Assembly (NCBI RefSeq): GCF_001705515.1
Contig: NZ_MDJS01000004.1
Coordinates: 248,001-312,000, forward strand
Source of the DNA: Mucilaginibacter sp. PPCGB 2223
Lineage (GTDB): Bacteria; Bacteroidota; Bacteroidia; Sphingobacteriales; Sphingobacteriaceae
Reading direction: 5' to 3'
Length of the DNA stretch: 64,000 nt
Positions 35,275 to 43,941 of the stretch are shown here, piece by piece (position 1 is the stretch's first letter; the number at the start of each line of letters is the position of its first letter). The position numbers and the translations under genes were made by a program. A model generated the notes under the pieces. That model was not told the DNA's origin. It saw nothing but the letters and a program-made list of their open reading frames with translations, and did no database searches.

Positions 35275-37383
35275 TTACGATATCTTATCCCAGCTTAACC
35301 CGCCATTCGGCAACACGGCCGGTTGATTCAGTATCGCGTTTTCGGGCAGTTCCAGTTGCGGATCCTTCTCAAATATTTCTTCCACGCATTTACGTGCCAG
35401 CAGCAGCATTTGCTGGTCGGTAGCCAGGTTGGCCAGCTTCAGGTCGAGCACGCCGCTTTGCTGCGTGCCCTCAATATTACCCGGGCCGCGCAGCTGCAGG
35501 TCGATCTCCGATAGCTCGAACCCGTTATTGGTTTTCACCATCGTTTCCAGGCGTACCTTGCCATCGTGGCTCAGCTTATGACTGCTCATCAAAATACAGT
35601 ACGATTGCTCGGCTCCGCGGCCAACCCTGCCACGCAGCTGATGCAATTGAGACAGGCCAAATCGCTCGGCATTTTCAATGATCATCACCGAAGCATTGGG
35701 CACGTTCACACCAACTTCGATCACTGTTGTAGCCACCATAATATGCGTTTCGCCGCGCACAAAGCGGTCCATCTCCACCTGTTTATCGGCCGCGCTCATT
35801 TTACCATGAACGATGCTGATGCGGTATTGCGGCAGCGGAAACTCGTGCGCCATCACCTCCACGCCATCCTGCAGGTTTTTCAGGTCGAGCTTTTCACTTT
35901 CTTTGATCAGCGGATAAACTACATAGATTTGCCGGCCCTTGGCTATCTCCTCGCGCATAAAGCCGAACATGCGCAGGCGGTGCCCTTCGTAAAAGTGGAT
36001 TGTTTCGATGGGCTTCCGGCCTTTAGGCAACTCGTCGATTACGGATACATCCAGATCGCCGTAAAGCGTCATGGCCAGGGTGCGGGGTATGGGTGTGGCC
36101 GTCATCACCAGCACATGCGGCGGCACTGCGTTTTTGCGCCACAGCCGCGCGCGCTGCTCCACGCCAAAACGGTGCTGCTCGTCAATCACCACAAAACCGA
36201 GGTTTTTAAAGATCACCTTATCCTCGATCAGCGCATGGGTGCCGATAAGTATCTTCAATTCACCGCTTTCAAGCTTCTGATGTATCACCTTTCTTTTCTT
36301 AGCCGAAGTTGAGCCGGTCAGCAGGGCCACTTCCAGAAAGCTGTCGTCAATCAAACTTTCAATCGAGGCATAATGTTGCGTCGCCAATATCTCGGTCGGC
36401 GCCATAATACAGGTCTGGAAACCGTTGTCTATCGCCAGCAGCATGCTCATCAGGGCAACAACGGTTTTGCCGCTGCCCACATCGCCCTGCAGCAGGCGGT
36501 TCATCTGTATGCCGCGCTGTGTATCCTGCCTTATCTCCCGCAAAACCCGTTTTTGGGCATTGGTCAAATCAAAAGGCAGCTTGTTGTTGTAAAAGTTGTT
36601 AAAGTAATCGCCAACCTTGCTAAAAATATTGCCCTTAAACTTCAGGTTATGCTGTACCTTGTTCTTCAGCATCTTAAACTGGATAAAGAACAGCTCTTCA
36701 AATTTCAGGCGGTTGGTAGCCGCGGCAAGCGTAGCCGCATCAGCCGGGAAATGGATATTCACATACGCCTCGCGCCGGCTCATCAGCTTAAACCGGCTGA
36801 TGATATGCTGTGGGATGTTCTCGGTAATATCCCTGCTGGTTTGCTCCAGCAAATTAGCCACCAGTTTCTGGATGCCTTTACTATCCAGCATATAGGATTT
36901 CAGCTTCTCAGTCGAGCTGTAGGCAGGCTGCAGGGTAAGATTACCTTTCTCTTTTAAGGCGTTTGGTGAGTAAAGCTCCATTTCGGGATGGGCCATCTGC
37001 GCCTTATTGTTAAAAAAGCCCGGCTTGCCGAAAACAATATAAGCCTTCCCCACCTCGATCATCTTCTCTACCCACCGGATACCCTGGAACCATACCAATT
37101 CAAGTGAGCCGGTATCGTCATAGCTTTGTACAACCAAACGCTTGGTGTGTTTCTCACCGACAACTTCCTTACTCCGCACCCGTACGATCAGCTGCACATG
37201 CGGCAATTCGGCGGTAAGCTGATTAACCTTGTAAAAGCGCGTCCGGTCGATGTATTTATACGGGTACAGCTTCAGCAGGTCGGCATAGTTGCTTACCCCC
37301 AGTTCCTTTTGCAGCACATCGGCCCGCGAGGCGCCCACGCCTTTTAAATATGCAATCGGTGTCTGGAATATCTGCTGGTTCAT
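35275..37383 (-). CDS. recG: ATP-dependent DNA helicase RecG
   Basis: 702 residues. An N-terminal wedge/OB domain (LKLYPYKYIDRT) precedes superfamily 2 motifs: Walker A GDVGSGKTVVA, DEQH box, MTATPIPRTLAM, and motif VI region LHQLRGRVGRG. RecG remodels stalled forks and Holliday junctions. Length and motif order are normal. A GC-rich palindromic repeat separates it from the RidA gene. Confidence 0.97.
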   Translation of the reverse strand: MNQQIFQTPIAYLKGVGASRADVLQKELGVSNYADLLKLYPYKYIDRTRFYKVNQLTAELPHVQLIVRVRSKEVVGEKHTKRLVVQSYDDTGSLELVWFQGIRWVEKMIEVGKAYIVFGKPGFFNNKAQMAHPEMELYSPNALKEKGNLTLQPAYSSTEKLKSYMLDSKGIQKLVANLLEQTSRDITENIPQHIISRFKLMSRREAYVNIHFPADAATLAAATNRLKFEELFFIQFKMLKNKVQHNLKFKGNIFSKVGDYFNNFYNNKLPFDLTNAQKRVLREIRQDTQRGIQMNRLLQGDVGSGKTVVALMSMLLAIDNGFQTCIMAPTEILATQHYASIESLIDDSFLEVALLTGSTSAKKRKVIHQKLESGELKILIGTHALIEDKVIFKNLGFVVIDEQHRFGVEQRARLWRKNAVPPHVLVMTATPIPRTLAMTLYGDLDVSVIDELPKGRKPIETIHFYEGHRLRMFGFMREEIAKGRQIYVVYPLIKESEKLDLKNLQDGVEVMAHEFPLPQYRISIVHGKMSAADKQVEMDRFVRGETHIMVATTVIEVGVNVPNASVMIIENAERFGLSQLHQLRGRVGRGAEQSYCILMSSHKLSHDGKVRLETMVKTNNGFELSEIDLQLRGPGNIEGTQQSGVLDLKLANLATDQQMLLLARKCVEEIFEKDPQLELPENAILNQPAVLPNGGLSWDKIS

Positions 37384-37384
37384 T

Positions 37385-37479
37385 AGCCCCCTCTAAATCT
37401 CCCCCCGGAAGGGGAGACTTTGATTTGATTATAGAAAATAATTAAAAGCCCTCCCTTCCGGGGAGGGTTGGGTGGGGCT
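37385..37479. repeat. palindromic GC-rich repeat between recG and RidA genes
   Basis: Left arm starting AGCCCCCTCTAAATCTCCCC and right arm ending GAGGGTTGGGTGGGGCTT are inverted complements, each with an inner CCGGAA/TTCCGG hairpin. It belongs with the elements at 25829 and 42281. Confidence 0.8.
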
Positions 37480-37860
37480 TTACCCCTTATACGCCGTTAC
37501 CGATATCTCGATATTCACATTCTTAGGCAATACCGAAACCTGTACCGTTTCGCGCGCCGGGAACTTATCCGACAGGTACGAACCGTACACTGCGTTCACT
37601 TTCGCAAACTCGTTCATATCTGTCAAAAAAATGGTAGTTTTAACTACATGGCTCAAATCCAGCCCGGCCTCGTTTAAAATAGCTTTGATGTTGCGCATCA
37701 CCTGGTGCGTTTCGCTTTCAATATCGCCGGTAACAATCTCGCCGGTTTCGGGGTTGATCGGTATCTGGCCCGATATGAATAAAAAATCGCCGGCTAAAAC
37801 GGCCTGGTTATACGGGCCTATCGGCGCCGGTGCTTTGTCGGTTTTTATAATGCTTTTCAT
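37480..37860 (-). CDS. RidA family deaminase
   Basis: 126 residues. APIGPYNQAVLAGDFLFISGQIP at the N-terminus, the mid QVMRNIKAILNEAGL and the C-terminal RETVQVSVLPKNVNIEI define RidA. The family hydrolyses reactive enamine/imine intermediates from PLP enzymes; the conserved Arg in FPARETVQ fits the active type. It is followed by the palindromic repeat and then recG. Confidence 0.93.
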   Translation of the reverse strand: MKSIIKTDKAPAPIGPYNQAVLAGDFLFISGQIPINPETGEIVTGDIESETHQVMRNIKAILNEAGLDLSHVVKTTIFLTDMNEFAKVNAVYGSYLSDKFPARETVQVSVLPKNVNIEISVTAYKG

Positions 37861-37914
37861 TAAATATTTTGTGATTTATTGAGGTAAACGGAGCTCCGCG
37901 GCATAGCGTTGCTT

Positions 37915-38058
37915 CTATTTTTTAAGTATGTAACTGTATATTAGCTTCCAGATGATGCCCGCCAAAAACATAATGATGGCTGTGGCATTAATGGCATGCA
38001 TAACCCTGAGGTTAAAGCTGGTTGGCCTGTTTGGATCTTTTTTCCGGAAGAAGTACAT
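37915..38058 (-). CDS. DUF6728-like small membrane protein
   Basis: 47 residues, from ATG 38058. The core FFRKKDPNRPTSFNLRVMH followed by a single hydrophobic helix (AIIMFLAGIIWKLIYSYIL) resembles DUF6728 microproteins of Bacteroidota; the sequence pattern is clear although the gene is short. Likely a membrane microprotein of unknown function. It lies between RidA and the divergent NUDIX gene, whose start is 29 bases away. Confidence 0.75.
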   Translation of the reverse strand: MYFFRKKDPNRPTSFNLRVMHAINATAIIMFLAGIIWKLIYSYILKK

Positions 38059-38087
38059 AATTCAAATTTACATAAAATAAATTTTCA

Positions 38088-38543
38088 ATGCCAAAGCAGA
38101 GCGCCGGAATATTATTGTACCGCAAAACGGGCCCGGCGCTCGAGTTTTTCCTGGTGCACCCCGGCGGGCCGTTTTTTAAAAATAAAGATAATGGCGCCTG
38201 GAGCATCCCCAAAGGCGAGTTTAATGATGACGAAGACGCTCTGGCCGCCGCCCGGCGCGAGTTTGAAGAAGAAACCGGTTTGGTAATCGATGGAAAATTC
38301 ATTCCCCTTAATGCAGTAAAGCTAAAAAGCGGTAAAACAGTGCAGGCCTGGGCCGTGGAAGGCGATATCGATCATACACAAATTATCAGCAATACTTTCA
38401 GCATCGAATGGCCGCCGAAATCCGGTGCAATACAAACCTTCCCCGAGGTCGACCGCGCAGCCTGGTTCGGCTATGAGGAAGCCTTAATAAAGATCAACCC
38501 GGCCCAGGCCGACTTGCTGAAGCAGATATTACAATTATTATGA
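38088..38543 (+). CDS. NUDIX hydrolase
   Basis: 151 residues. The Nudix box is complete: G in KGEFNDDED, then ARREFEEETGL (REXXEE with the metal Glu). An N-terminal QSAGILLYRKTGPALEFFLV begins the fold. It probably cleaves nucleoside diphosphate derivatives such as ADP-ribose or diadenosine tetraphosphate; the substrate is not determinable. Confidence 0.92.
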   Translation: MPKQSAGILLYRKTGPALEFFLVHPGGPFFKNKDNGAWSIPKGEFNDDEDALAAARREFEEETGLVIDGKFIPLNAVKLKSGKTVQAWAVEGDIDHTQIISNTFSIEWPPKSGAIQTFPEVDRAAWFGYEEALIKINPAQADLLKQILQLL

Positions 38544-38783
38544 GCAGATAATACCTGTAAAAAACAACACTAAGTAAAATCATCCGGTTATTACCAATCT
38601 TCTCTTCGCGCCAAACTGCTAATAGTCCGGTCAAAATCAGCTGTTTTCGTTTTATTTTTCATTATAATATATATTTAAATACATATATTGCATTAGCATT
38701 TTATTGCGCCAATTATAATAAAACAGCCCTTTAACTCTAAAAATGGGCAAATTATCTTATATGATAATATTTTAACATAAGCA

Positions 38784-38818
38784 ACCGGTAAGCCGAAAAC
38801 GGTATCAAAGAGTAGGCG
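38784..38818 (+). ncRNA. structured leader element, copy 2 (predicted pseudoknot)
   Basis: Stem ACCG (38784-38787) pairs with CGGT (38800-38803) around GTAAGCCGAAAA, followed by ATCAAAGAGTAGGCG. Loop GCC (38792-38794) may pair with GGC (38815-38817). The element ends 16 bases before the ATG at 38835. Compared with copy 1 at 19983, 11 of 12 loop bases and all 15 tail bases match, while all four stem pairs are different and still complementary. Confidence 0.7.
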
Positions 38819-38834
38819 CCTAACTAACCTTTTT

Positions 38835-39995
38835 ATGACCACCTTTTCCTTTCACAATCAAAAACCCAGCAAGGCCAACCAATTTGTTGCCAAGCAACAG
38901 TACGACAACAACCCTTACGAACCGCTGCCCGCCCCAACCGGCCCCGCGCCATACCGGCTGGATGTTACCAAAGTTATAGGCCAATTACCTAATCCCAACA
39001 AAATGGTGTTCCATACGGTGGGCGATACCGGCGGTGTTAAAGTGCCGCAGGATCAGCAGATCGTAGCCAACAAAATGGACGAGCAGTTTATACACGGCGC
39101 GGCCCCTGGCGATAACCCATTATTTTTTTACCACCTGGGCGATGTAACGTACTATTATGGCGATGAATCCGACTATTACGACCAGTTTTTTGAACCTTAT
39201 ATCCATTACCCCGCACCGATCTTCGCCATCCCGGGCAACCACGACGGCGCGGTAAACCCCGCTATTCAAAACCCGGCACCATCGCTTAGCGCATTTGTTA
39301 AGGTATTTTGCGATACCAAGCCAAGGCATTTACCTATCGCAGGCGACTCAACCCGCACCACTATGATACAGCCCAACGTGTATTGGACGCTGGTTACCCC
39401 GATGGCCAATTTCCTCGGCTTGTATTGCAACGATACCATACACGGCACCATCAAGGAACCGCAAACCTCCTGGTTTATCAACGAATTGAAGAATGCCGAT
39501 GCCGAAAGGAAAGCTACTGGCAAAGCCATTATCGTAGCTTTACATTACCCGGCTTACTCGGTTGATTACGACCACGGTTCGAGCGGAGAAATGCAGACAT
39601 TTTTAGATCATGCCTTTACGTCAACAGGCATTTTCCCCGATATTGTGCTAACCGGGCACGTGCATAACTACCAGCGCTTTACCCGCACGTTAAGCAATGG
39701 CAACCAACTGCCCTATATCGTAGCAGGAGGCGGCGGCTACTGGAACCTGCACCAGGTACAAACCAAAACCCAACCGGTAACCGTACCGAACAGCACCTTC
39801 TTCCCGAACGTGGTATTAGAAAACTTCTGCGACGACAGGCACGGCTTTTTAAAGATCACTATCGAAAAAACTGCAACCAGCCATACCCTAAAAGGCGAGT
39901 ATTTTACCGTGCCTCGCATACAGGAATCGTGGAGCGCGCCGGCTAAGCTGTTTGATACTTTTGTGATCGATTTGAAAGCGCATAAGGTGCAATAA
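38835..39995 (+). CDS. metallophosphoesterase, no signal peptide
   Basis: 386 residues. The calcineurin-like motifs are VGDTGG (first site; the usual DxH His is replaced), HLGDVTYYYGD, PGNHDGA, ALHYPAYS and GHVHNYQR. The last motif is typical of purple-acid-phosphatase-like enzymes. No signal peptide is seen, so it is apparently cytoplasmic. The gene is preceded by copy 2 of the structured leader element and followed by a strong terminator, so it is probably monocistronic. Confidence 0.88.
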   Translation: MTTFSFHNQKPSKANQFVAKQQYDNNPYEPLPAPTGPAPYRLDVTKVIGQLPNPNKMVFHTVGDTGGVKVPQDQQIVANKMDEQFIHGAAPGDNPLFFYHLGDVTYYYGDESDYYDQFFEPYIHYPAPIFAIPGNHDGAVNPAIQNPAPSLSAFVKVFCDTKPRHLPIAGDSTRTTMIQPNVYWTLVTPMANFLGLYCNDTIHGTIKEPQTSWFINELKNADAERKATGKAIIVALHYPAYSVDYDHGSSGEMQTFLDHAFTSTGIFPDIVLTGHVHNYQRFTRTLSNGNQLPYIVAGGGGYWNLHQVQTKTQPVTVPNSTFFPNVVLENFCDDRHGFLKITIEKTATSHTLKGEYFTVPRIQESWSAPAKLFDTFVIDLKAHKVQ

Positions 39996-40013
39996 CAAAT
40001 ATTAAATCTGGGT

Positions 40014-40048
40014 AAAGCCCGTTATCTCGAAAAGATAACGGGCTTTTT
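40014..40048 (+). terminator. intrinsic terminator
   Basis: AAAGCCCGTTATCT and AGATAACGGGCTTT form a 14-bp stem around CGAAA, followed by TT. It closes the metallophosphoesterase transcript. Confidence 0.88.
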
Positions 40049-40056
40049 GCGTTAAG

Positions 40057-40152
40057 GATAGGAGCGGATACCGGCCCAGCGGAGGGTTCAGGGCAGGCCG
40101 GGGCTAATGCCTCGCGCAGTATGAGCGGATAGCCTGACCCGATAGGGGAACG
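40057..40152. repeat. GCGGATAGCC-type intergenic repeat
   Basis: GGAGCGGATACCGGC, GGCAGGCCGGGGCTAATGCC and GAGCGGATAGCCTGACCCG form a GC-rich element of a kind often seen between genes in this phylum. No second copy lies in this window, so the repeat call rests on recognition. Confidence 0.45.
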
Positions 40153-40159
40153 CCATAAT

Positions 40160-40774
40160 TTACTTCTCTTCAGTTATTTTAATCGAGCTGTAAAGCTTTC
40201 TCTTCACTTGCTCTATATCGTCATTTCGCAGGTCGTCTTCAAAATAAACCATGTATACGTACGGCGGATTTTTGATTACCAGAAGGTCGAAATTACGTGG
40301 AAGGTAATCTTTAAACTCGTCCTGCCTTTCTGACTTCCTTTCCCCGCTAAATTTCATCGCCTTTTTGCCGTCGATCAGCATGGAATCCTTTTTAGTAATG
40401 ACCGATCGAAATGCAAATAAAGAGTCGCTCCTTTTTAAATAACTATTTACCGATTTGACGTACCCGGTATCGATACTGACATATGGTTTGAATTTTGCCG
40501 ACATAAACGACAATACAATATTTTCGCTGGTATAGCTTGAGGCGGTAATTTTCTCAATGTTAAGATTATTAGTATTGGAAGTACTTGAATCGGGCGGTAT
40601 GATAAATGGAGACCTTATCGAAAATGTAGAGTCGAAAAGCCTATACTCGATTGCTTTTGAATCCGGTGAAATATTCTTGTCCTTTTTATACCAGTGGTAT
40701 AGTGCATTAAGTACAAAAAAAATCACAAAAACAACCGCCATTGCTTTTAAAAGACTATTTGAACTTTTTGACAT
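40160..40774 (-). CDS. hypothetical membrane-anchored protein
   Basis: 204 residues, with an N-terminal anchor (KAMAVVFVIFFVLNALYHWY). The rest looks like a single alpha/beta domain exported across the inner membrane (KKDSMLIDGKKAMKFSGERK and a C-terminal MVYFEDDLRNDDIEQVKRKL), reminiscent of PsbP/MOG1-like small domains. I recognise no named family. The gene stands alone on the minus strand. Confidence 0.65.
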   Translation of the reverse strand: MSKSSNSLLKAMAVVFVIFFVLNALYHWYKKDKNISPDSKAIEYRLFDSTFSIRSPFIIPPDSSTSNTNNLNIEKITASSYTSENIVLSFMSAKFKPYVSIDTGYVKSVNSYLKRSDSLFAFRSVITKKDSMLIDGKKAMKFSGERKSERQDEFKDYLPRNFDLLVIKNPPYVYMVYFEDDLRNDDIEQVKRKLYSSIKITEEK

Positions 40775-40887
40775 TTATTACGAATTGGTATCACAACTAA
40801 AATACAAAAATTACCATGCTATCCTACCATCGCCCAACCGCAACACCATCTTTACAAGTCGTTAACATTCAACATCAATAATTCCCG

Positions 40888-40895
40888 TATATTTG
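40888..40895 (+). promoter_or_regulatory. -7 box of the aminotransferase gene
   Basis: TATATTTG matches TAnnTTTG, 25 bases before the ATG at 40921. The -33 element is not clear. Confidence 0.55.
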
Positions 40896-40920
40896 CTCTC
40901 CATATTATTACCAAAATATC

Positions 40921-42177
40921 ATGACTGCATCTGTGTTAGCGCAAAACCTGCGGGGATCTGAGATCATCAAGATCGCCGGCGAGGTGAATGAAATGAAACG
41001 ACAAGGGCAAAACATCGCCAATTTAACCATCGGCGATTTTGATTCGAACATCTACCCTATACCCAACGAACTGAAGCAAGGCATTGTTGAAGCGTATGCC
41101 CAAAACCAAACCAATTATCCGCCTGCGGATGGCGTGCTGGCTTTGCGCGAATCGGTGTCGGACTTTCTGAAAGCTAACTACAAACTCGATTATAAGGCCA
41201 ACCAGATCCTGATCTCGGGCGGCTCGCGTCCGCTCATTTATGCTACTTACCTGGCACTGGTTGATCCGGGTGATAAAGTTGTTTTCCCGGCACCATCGTG
41301 GAACAACAACCACTACTGCGACCTGTTGAAAGCTAACGGCGTTTCGGTTGATACCCAACCCGAAAACAATTTTATGCCTACCGCCGATGAACTGCGCCCG
41401 CATATTAAAGGCGCTACCCTGCTGGCTTTGTGCTCACCATTGAACCCTACGGGTACCATGTTCAGCAAACAAAACCTGGAAGAGATTTGCGACCTGGTTA
41501 TTGAAGAAAATAAAACCCGCAAAGCAGGCGAAAAACCATTGTACATGTTGTACGATCAGATCTATTCGCAATTAACCTTTGGCAGCTACCAGCACTTCGA
41601 CCCGGTTACCTTACGCCCGGAGCTGAAGGACCTTGTAGTTTACATCGACGGCGCTTCGAAATGCTTTGCCGCTACCGGCGTGCGCGTAGGCTGGGGCTTT
41701 GGCCCGGCCGATATCATCAACAACATGAAAGCCATCGTAGGCCACATGGGTGCATGGTCGCCTAAAGCCGAACAGGTTGCCATGGCAGCTTTTTTAAAAC
41801 AAACTGCCGACGTTACCAACTATTTAACCAAGCTGAAAGGCAATGTGCAAAAAAGCCTGCAAACTTTATACACCGGTTTTAAAGCGTTAAAAGCCGAAGG
41901 CTTTGCTGTTGACGCCATCGAACCGATGGGCGCCATTTACCTTACCGTGAAAATAGACTATACCGGCAAGACCACCCCGGATGGCGACCTGATCAAAAAC
42001 TCAACGGATATGAATTTTTACCTCATCCGCGAAGCAGGCTGCGCACTGGTACCGTTCTCGGCTTTCGGTACCGAAGAAAGCCTGAACTGGTTCCGCGTAT
42101 CGGTCGGTGCAAGTACGCTGGCTGATATAGAAGCTGTGTTACCAAGGGTGAAAGCAGCGTTGACTAAGTTGAAATAA
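40921..42177 (+). CDS. class I/II pyridoxal-phosphate aminotransferase
   Basis: 418 residues, fold type I. NQTNYPPADGVLALRESV, SPLNPTGTMF and YDQIYSQLTF are family motifs, and the PLP lysine is in DGASKCFAATGVRVGWG. The sequence is close to aspartate/aromatic aminotransferases. The gene is transcribed alone between two terminators, so the pathway cannot be inferred. A role as a C-S lyase (EgtE type) is not supported by location. Confidence 0.88.
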   Translation: MTASVLAQNLRGSEIIKIAGEVNEMKRQGQNIANLTIGDFDSNIYPIPNELKQGIVEAYAQNQTNYPPADGVLALRESVSDFLKANYKLDYKANQILISGGSRPLIYATYLALVDPGDKVVFPAPSWNNNHYCDLLKANGVSVDTQPENNFMPTADELRPHIKGATLLALCSPLNPTGTMFSKQNLEEICDLVIEENKTRKAGEKPLYMLYDQIYSQLTFGSYQHFDPVTLRPELKDLVVYIDGASKCFAATGVRVGWGFGPADIINNMKAIVGHMGAWSPKAEQVAMAAFLKQTADVTNYLTKLKGNVQKSLQTLYTGFKALKAEGFAVDAIEPMGAIYLTVKIDYTGKTTPDGDLIKNSTDMNFYLIREAGCALVPFSAFGTEESLNWFRVSVGASTLADIEAVLPRVKAALTKLK

Positions 42178-42185
42178 ACCGAAAT

Positions 42186-42210
42186 AGCGATGGGTTTGAA
42201 ACCCATCGCT
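42186..42210. repeat. short perfect palindrome downstream of the aminotransferase
   Basis: AGCGATGGGTT and AACCCATCGCT flank a 3-base loop. It has no T-run, so it may stabilise the mRNA; the terminator follows 15 bases later. Confidence 0.6.
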
Positions 42211-42225
42211 ATGGATATATAACAC

Positions 42226-42253
42226 AAAAAGCCCCGGCAATCGCCAGGGCTTT
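42226..42253 (+). terminator. intrinsic terminator
   Basis: AAAAGCCCCGGC and GCCAGGGCTTTT form a stem with one mismatch around AATC. It ends the aminotransferase transcript. Confidence 0.8.
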
Positions 42254-42280
42254 TCTATAAAAAAATCGCAAATTCTTTTT

Positions 42281-42312
42281 AAAGTCCTCCCTACCGGGGG
42301 AAGATTTAGGAT
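42281..42312. repeat. half copy of the GC-rich repeat
   Basis: GTCCTCCCTACCGGGGGAAG followed by ATTTAGGATGG is an inverted match to the left arm of the element at 37385 (CTAAATCT, CCCCCGG). Only one arm remains. Confidence 0.55.
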
Positions 42313-42319
42313 GGCCTGA

Positions 42320-42685
42320 TTAAAACGGCAAATCATCGTCTTCACCCGGTGCAGCGCTCAGGTTAACCGGGGCAGCATACTCGGGCGAGGCAGCAGCAGC
42401 TCCGCCACTCAGTATATTAACTTTCCACAATTGCAGCGAGTTAAAATAGGTTTTTTTGCCTGTTTTATCAGTCCATGGGCGGCCTTTGAGGTTAAAAAAC
42501 ACTTCCACATCTTCGCCAACTTTTACATTATCCAACAGGGCGCACCTGTCTTGTATAGCTTCAAACTTTAAATACTCAGGGTATTGCGGGTTTTCTATAT
42601 ATTCAAGTATCAATTCTCTTTTTTTAAGCGACTCGGTAACCTGCATGGTGGCCGAAACTTCGTGTACTTTGCCTTTTATTTCCAT
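42320..42685 (-). CDS. DUF3127 domain protein
   Basis: 121 residues. MEIKGKVHEVSATMQVTES, KKRELILEYIENPQYPEY, and VFFNLKGRPWTDKTGKKTYF match DUF3127, a small OB-fold-like family found mainly in Bacteroidota. The C-terminus ends in an acidic tail (GEDDDLPF) like that of single-stranded DNA-binding proteins, which suggests a related nucleic-acid role. This is a guess. Confidence 0.85.
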   Translation of the reverse strand: MEIKGKVHEVSATMQVTESLKKRELILEYIENPQYPEYLKFEAIQDRCALLDNVKVGEDVEVFFNLKGRPWTDKTGKKTYFNSLQLWKVNILSGGAAAASPEYAAPVNLSAAPGEDDDLPF

Positions 42686-42764
42686 TACTCTTAAAATTAA
42701 AATGTAAAGTTAAGCGATTGTAAATAAAATCGGCAGGTTTTAATCCGTAAATTCGCACAATATC

Positions 42765-43940
42765 ATGCAAGTTTTCCACAACGAAAGTAAAATCATCCTA
42801 ACCTGCAATAAAAGGTTATCATCTTATTTACGCGATGAAGTTGAAGCACTGGGCTTTAGCATAAAGAGAGAGTTCTCCACGGGTATCGAACTAAGCGGTA
42901 CCGTTACCGATTGTATCCGCCTTAATCTTAACCTGCGCTGCGCAAGCCAGATTTTGTACTCGCTGCAAAGCTTCAAGGCCGCCGATCCGAAAGAACTTTA
43001 CGATAACCTCGTGAAAATAGAATGGGAAAAACTGATCGATTTTGCAGGCTATTTTTCCGTAACATCCAATGTTAATAACGAGCATATTTTAACGCCGCTT
43101 TTTGCGAATGTGAAGGTTAAGGATGCCATTGTCGACAGGATTAAAGAAGTAAAAGGTATCCGCCCAAACTCGGGCCCGGAGCTCAACAAAACCGTTATCC
43201 ACCTGTACTGGCAGGATGATAACGCCGAAATATTCTTAGATACATCGGGCGAAACCCTGGCCAAACACGGTTATCGTAAAATACCCGGTAAGGCGCCTAT
43301 GTTAGAAGCCTTAGCCGCCTCAACCATTATGGCTACCGGCTGGGATAAAAAATCGCCTTTTGTAAACCCGATGTGCGGTTCGGGCACTTTAGCCATCGAG
43401 GCTGCTTTGCTGGCAACCGATAAAACACCGGGCATTTTCCGTATGAATTATGCCTTTATGCATATTTTAGGTTATGATGAGCAGGTATTTTTTGTGGAGC
43501 GCCGCCAGTTAAAAGATAAAGCCATCAAACAATTGGATTTTAAGATCGTTGCTACTGATATTTCGGCCGACGCGGTCGACATTGCACAGAAGAACGCCAA
43601 GACAGCCGGTGTCGACCACCTGATTGATTTTGCGGTGTGCGATTTTGCCGATACCGAAATACCGGAGCAGGCCGGTATAATTATGTTTAACCCCGAGTAT
43701 GGCGAGCGCTTGGGCACCCATACCAAGCTCGAGGCAACATACAAACGCATGGGCGATTTTATGAAGACCAGTTGCAAGGGTTACAAAGGTTATATTTTTA
43801 CCGGCAACCCCGACCTGGCCAAGAGGATCGGCCTGCGGGCTTCGCGCCGGATAGAGTTTTATAACGGTAAGCTGGATTGCCGCCTTTTAGAGTACGAATT
43901 GTACGAAGGCAGTAAACGCGAACCTAAACCAGAAGAGTAA
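42765..43940 (+). CDS. THUMP-domain class I RNA methyltransferase (RlmL/YpsC-like)
   Basis: 391 residues. An N-terminal THUMP region (residues about 45-160) binds RNA, followed by a Rossmann methyltransferase with SAM motif NPMCGSGTLAIEA and a catalytic-loop motif NPEYGERLG. The usual motif IV is NPPYG; the Glu variant is noteworthy but may be normal in this phylum. Related enzymes make m2G in 23S rRNA (RlmL-type) or tRNA; which is not clear. It starts 80 bases from divergent DUF3127 and is 1 base before the next gene. Confidence 0.9.
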   Translation: MQVFHNESKIILTCNKRLSSYLRDEVEALGFSIKREFSTGIELSGTVTDCIRLNLNLRCASQILYSLQSFKAADPKELYDNLVKIEWEKLIDFAGYFSVTSNVNNEHILTPLFANVKVKDAIVDRIKEVKGIRPNSGPELNKTVIHLYWQDDNAEIFLDTSGETLAKHGYRKIPGKAPMLEALAASTIMATGWDKKSPFVNPMCGSGTLAIEAALLATDKTPGIFRMNYAFMHILGYDEQVFFVERRQLKDKAIKQLDFKIVATDISADAVDIAQKNAKTAGVDHLIDFAVCDFADTEIPEQAGIIMFNPEYGERLGTHTKLEATYKRMGDFMKTSCKGYKGYIFTGNPDLAKRIGLRASRRIEFYNGKLDCRLLEYELYEGSKREPKPEE

Positions 43941-43941
43941 A

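Noticed and set aside
35566..36312. 248-residue open frame opposite recG
   Set aside because: It is wholly antisense to the conserved recG helicase motifs and has no family features.
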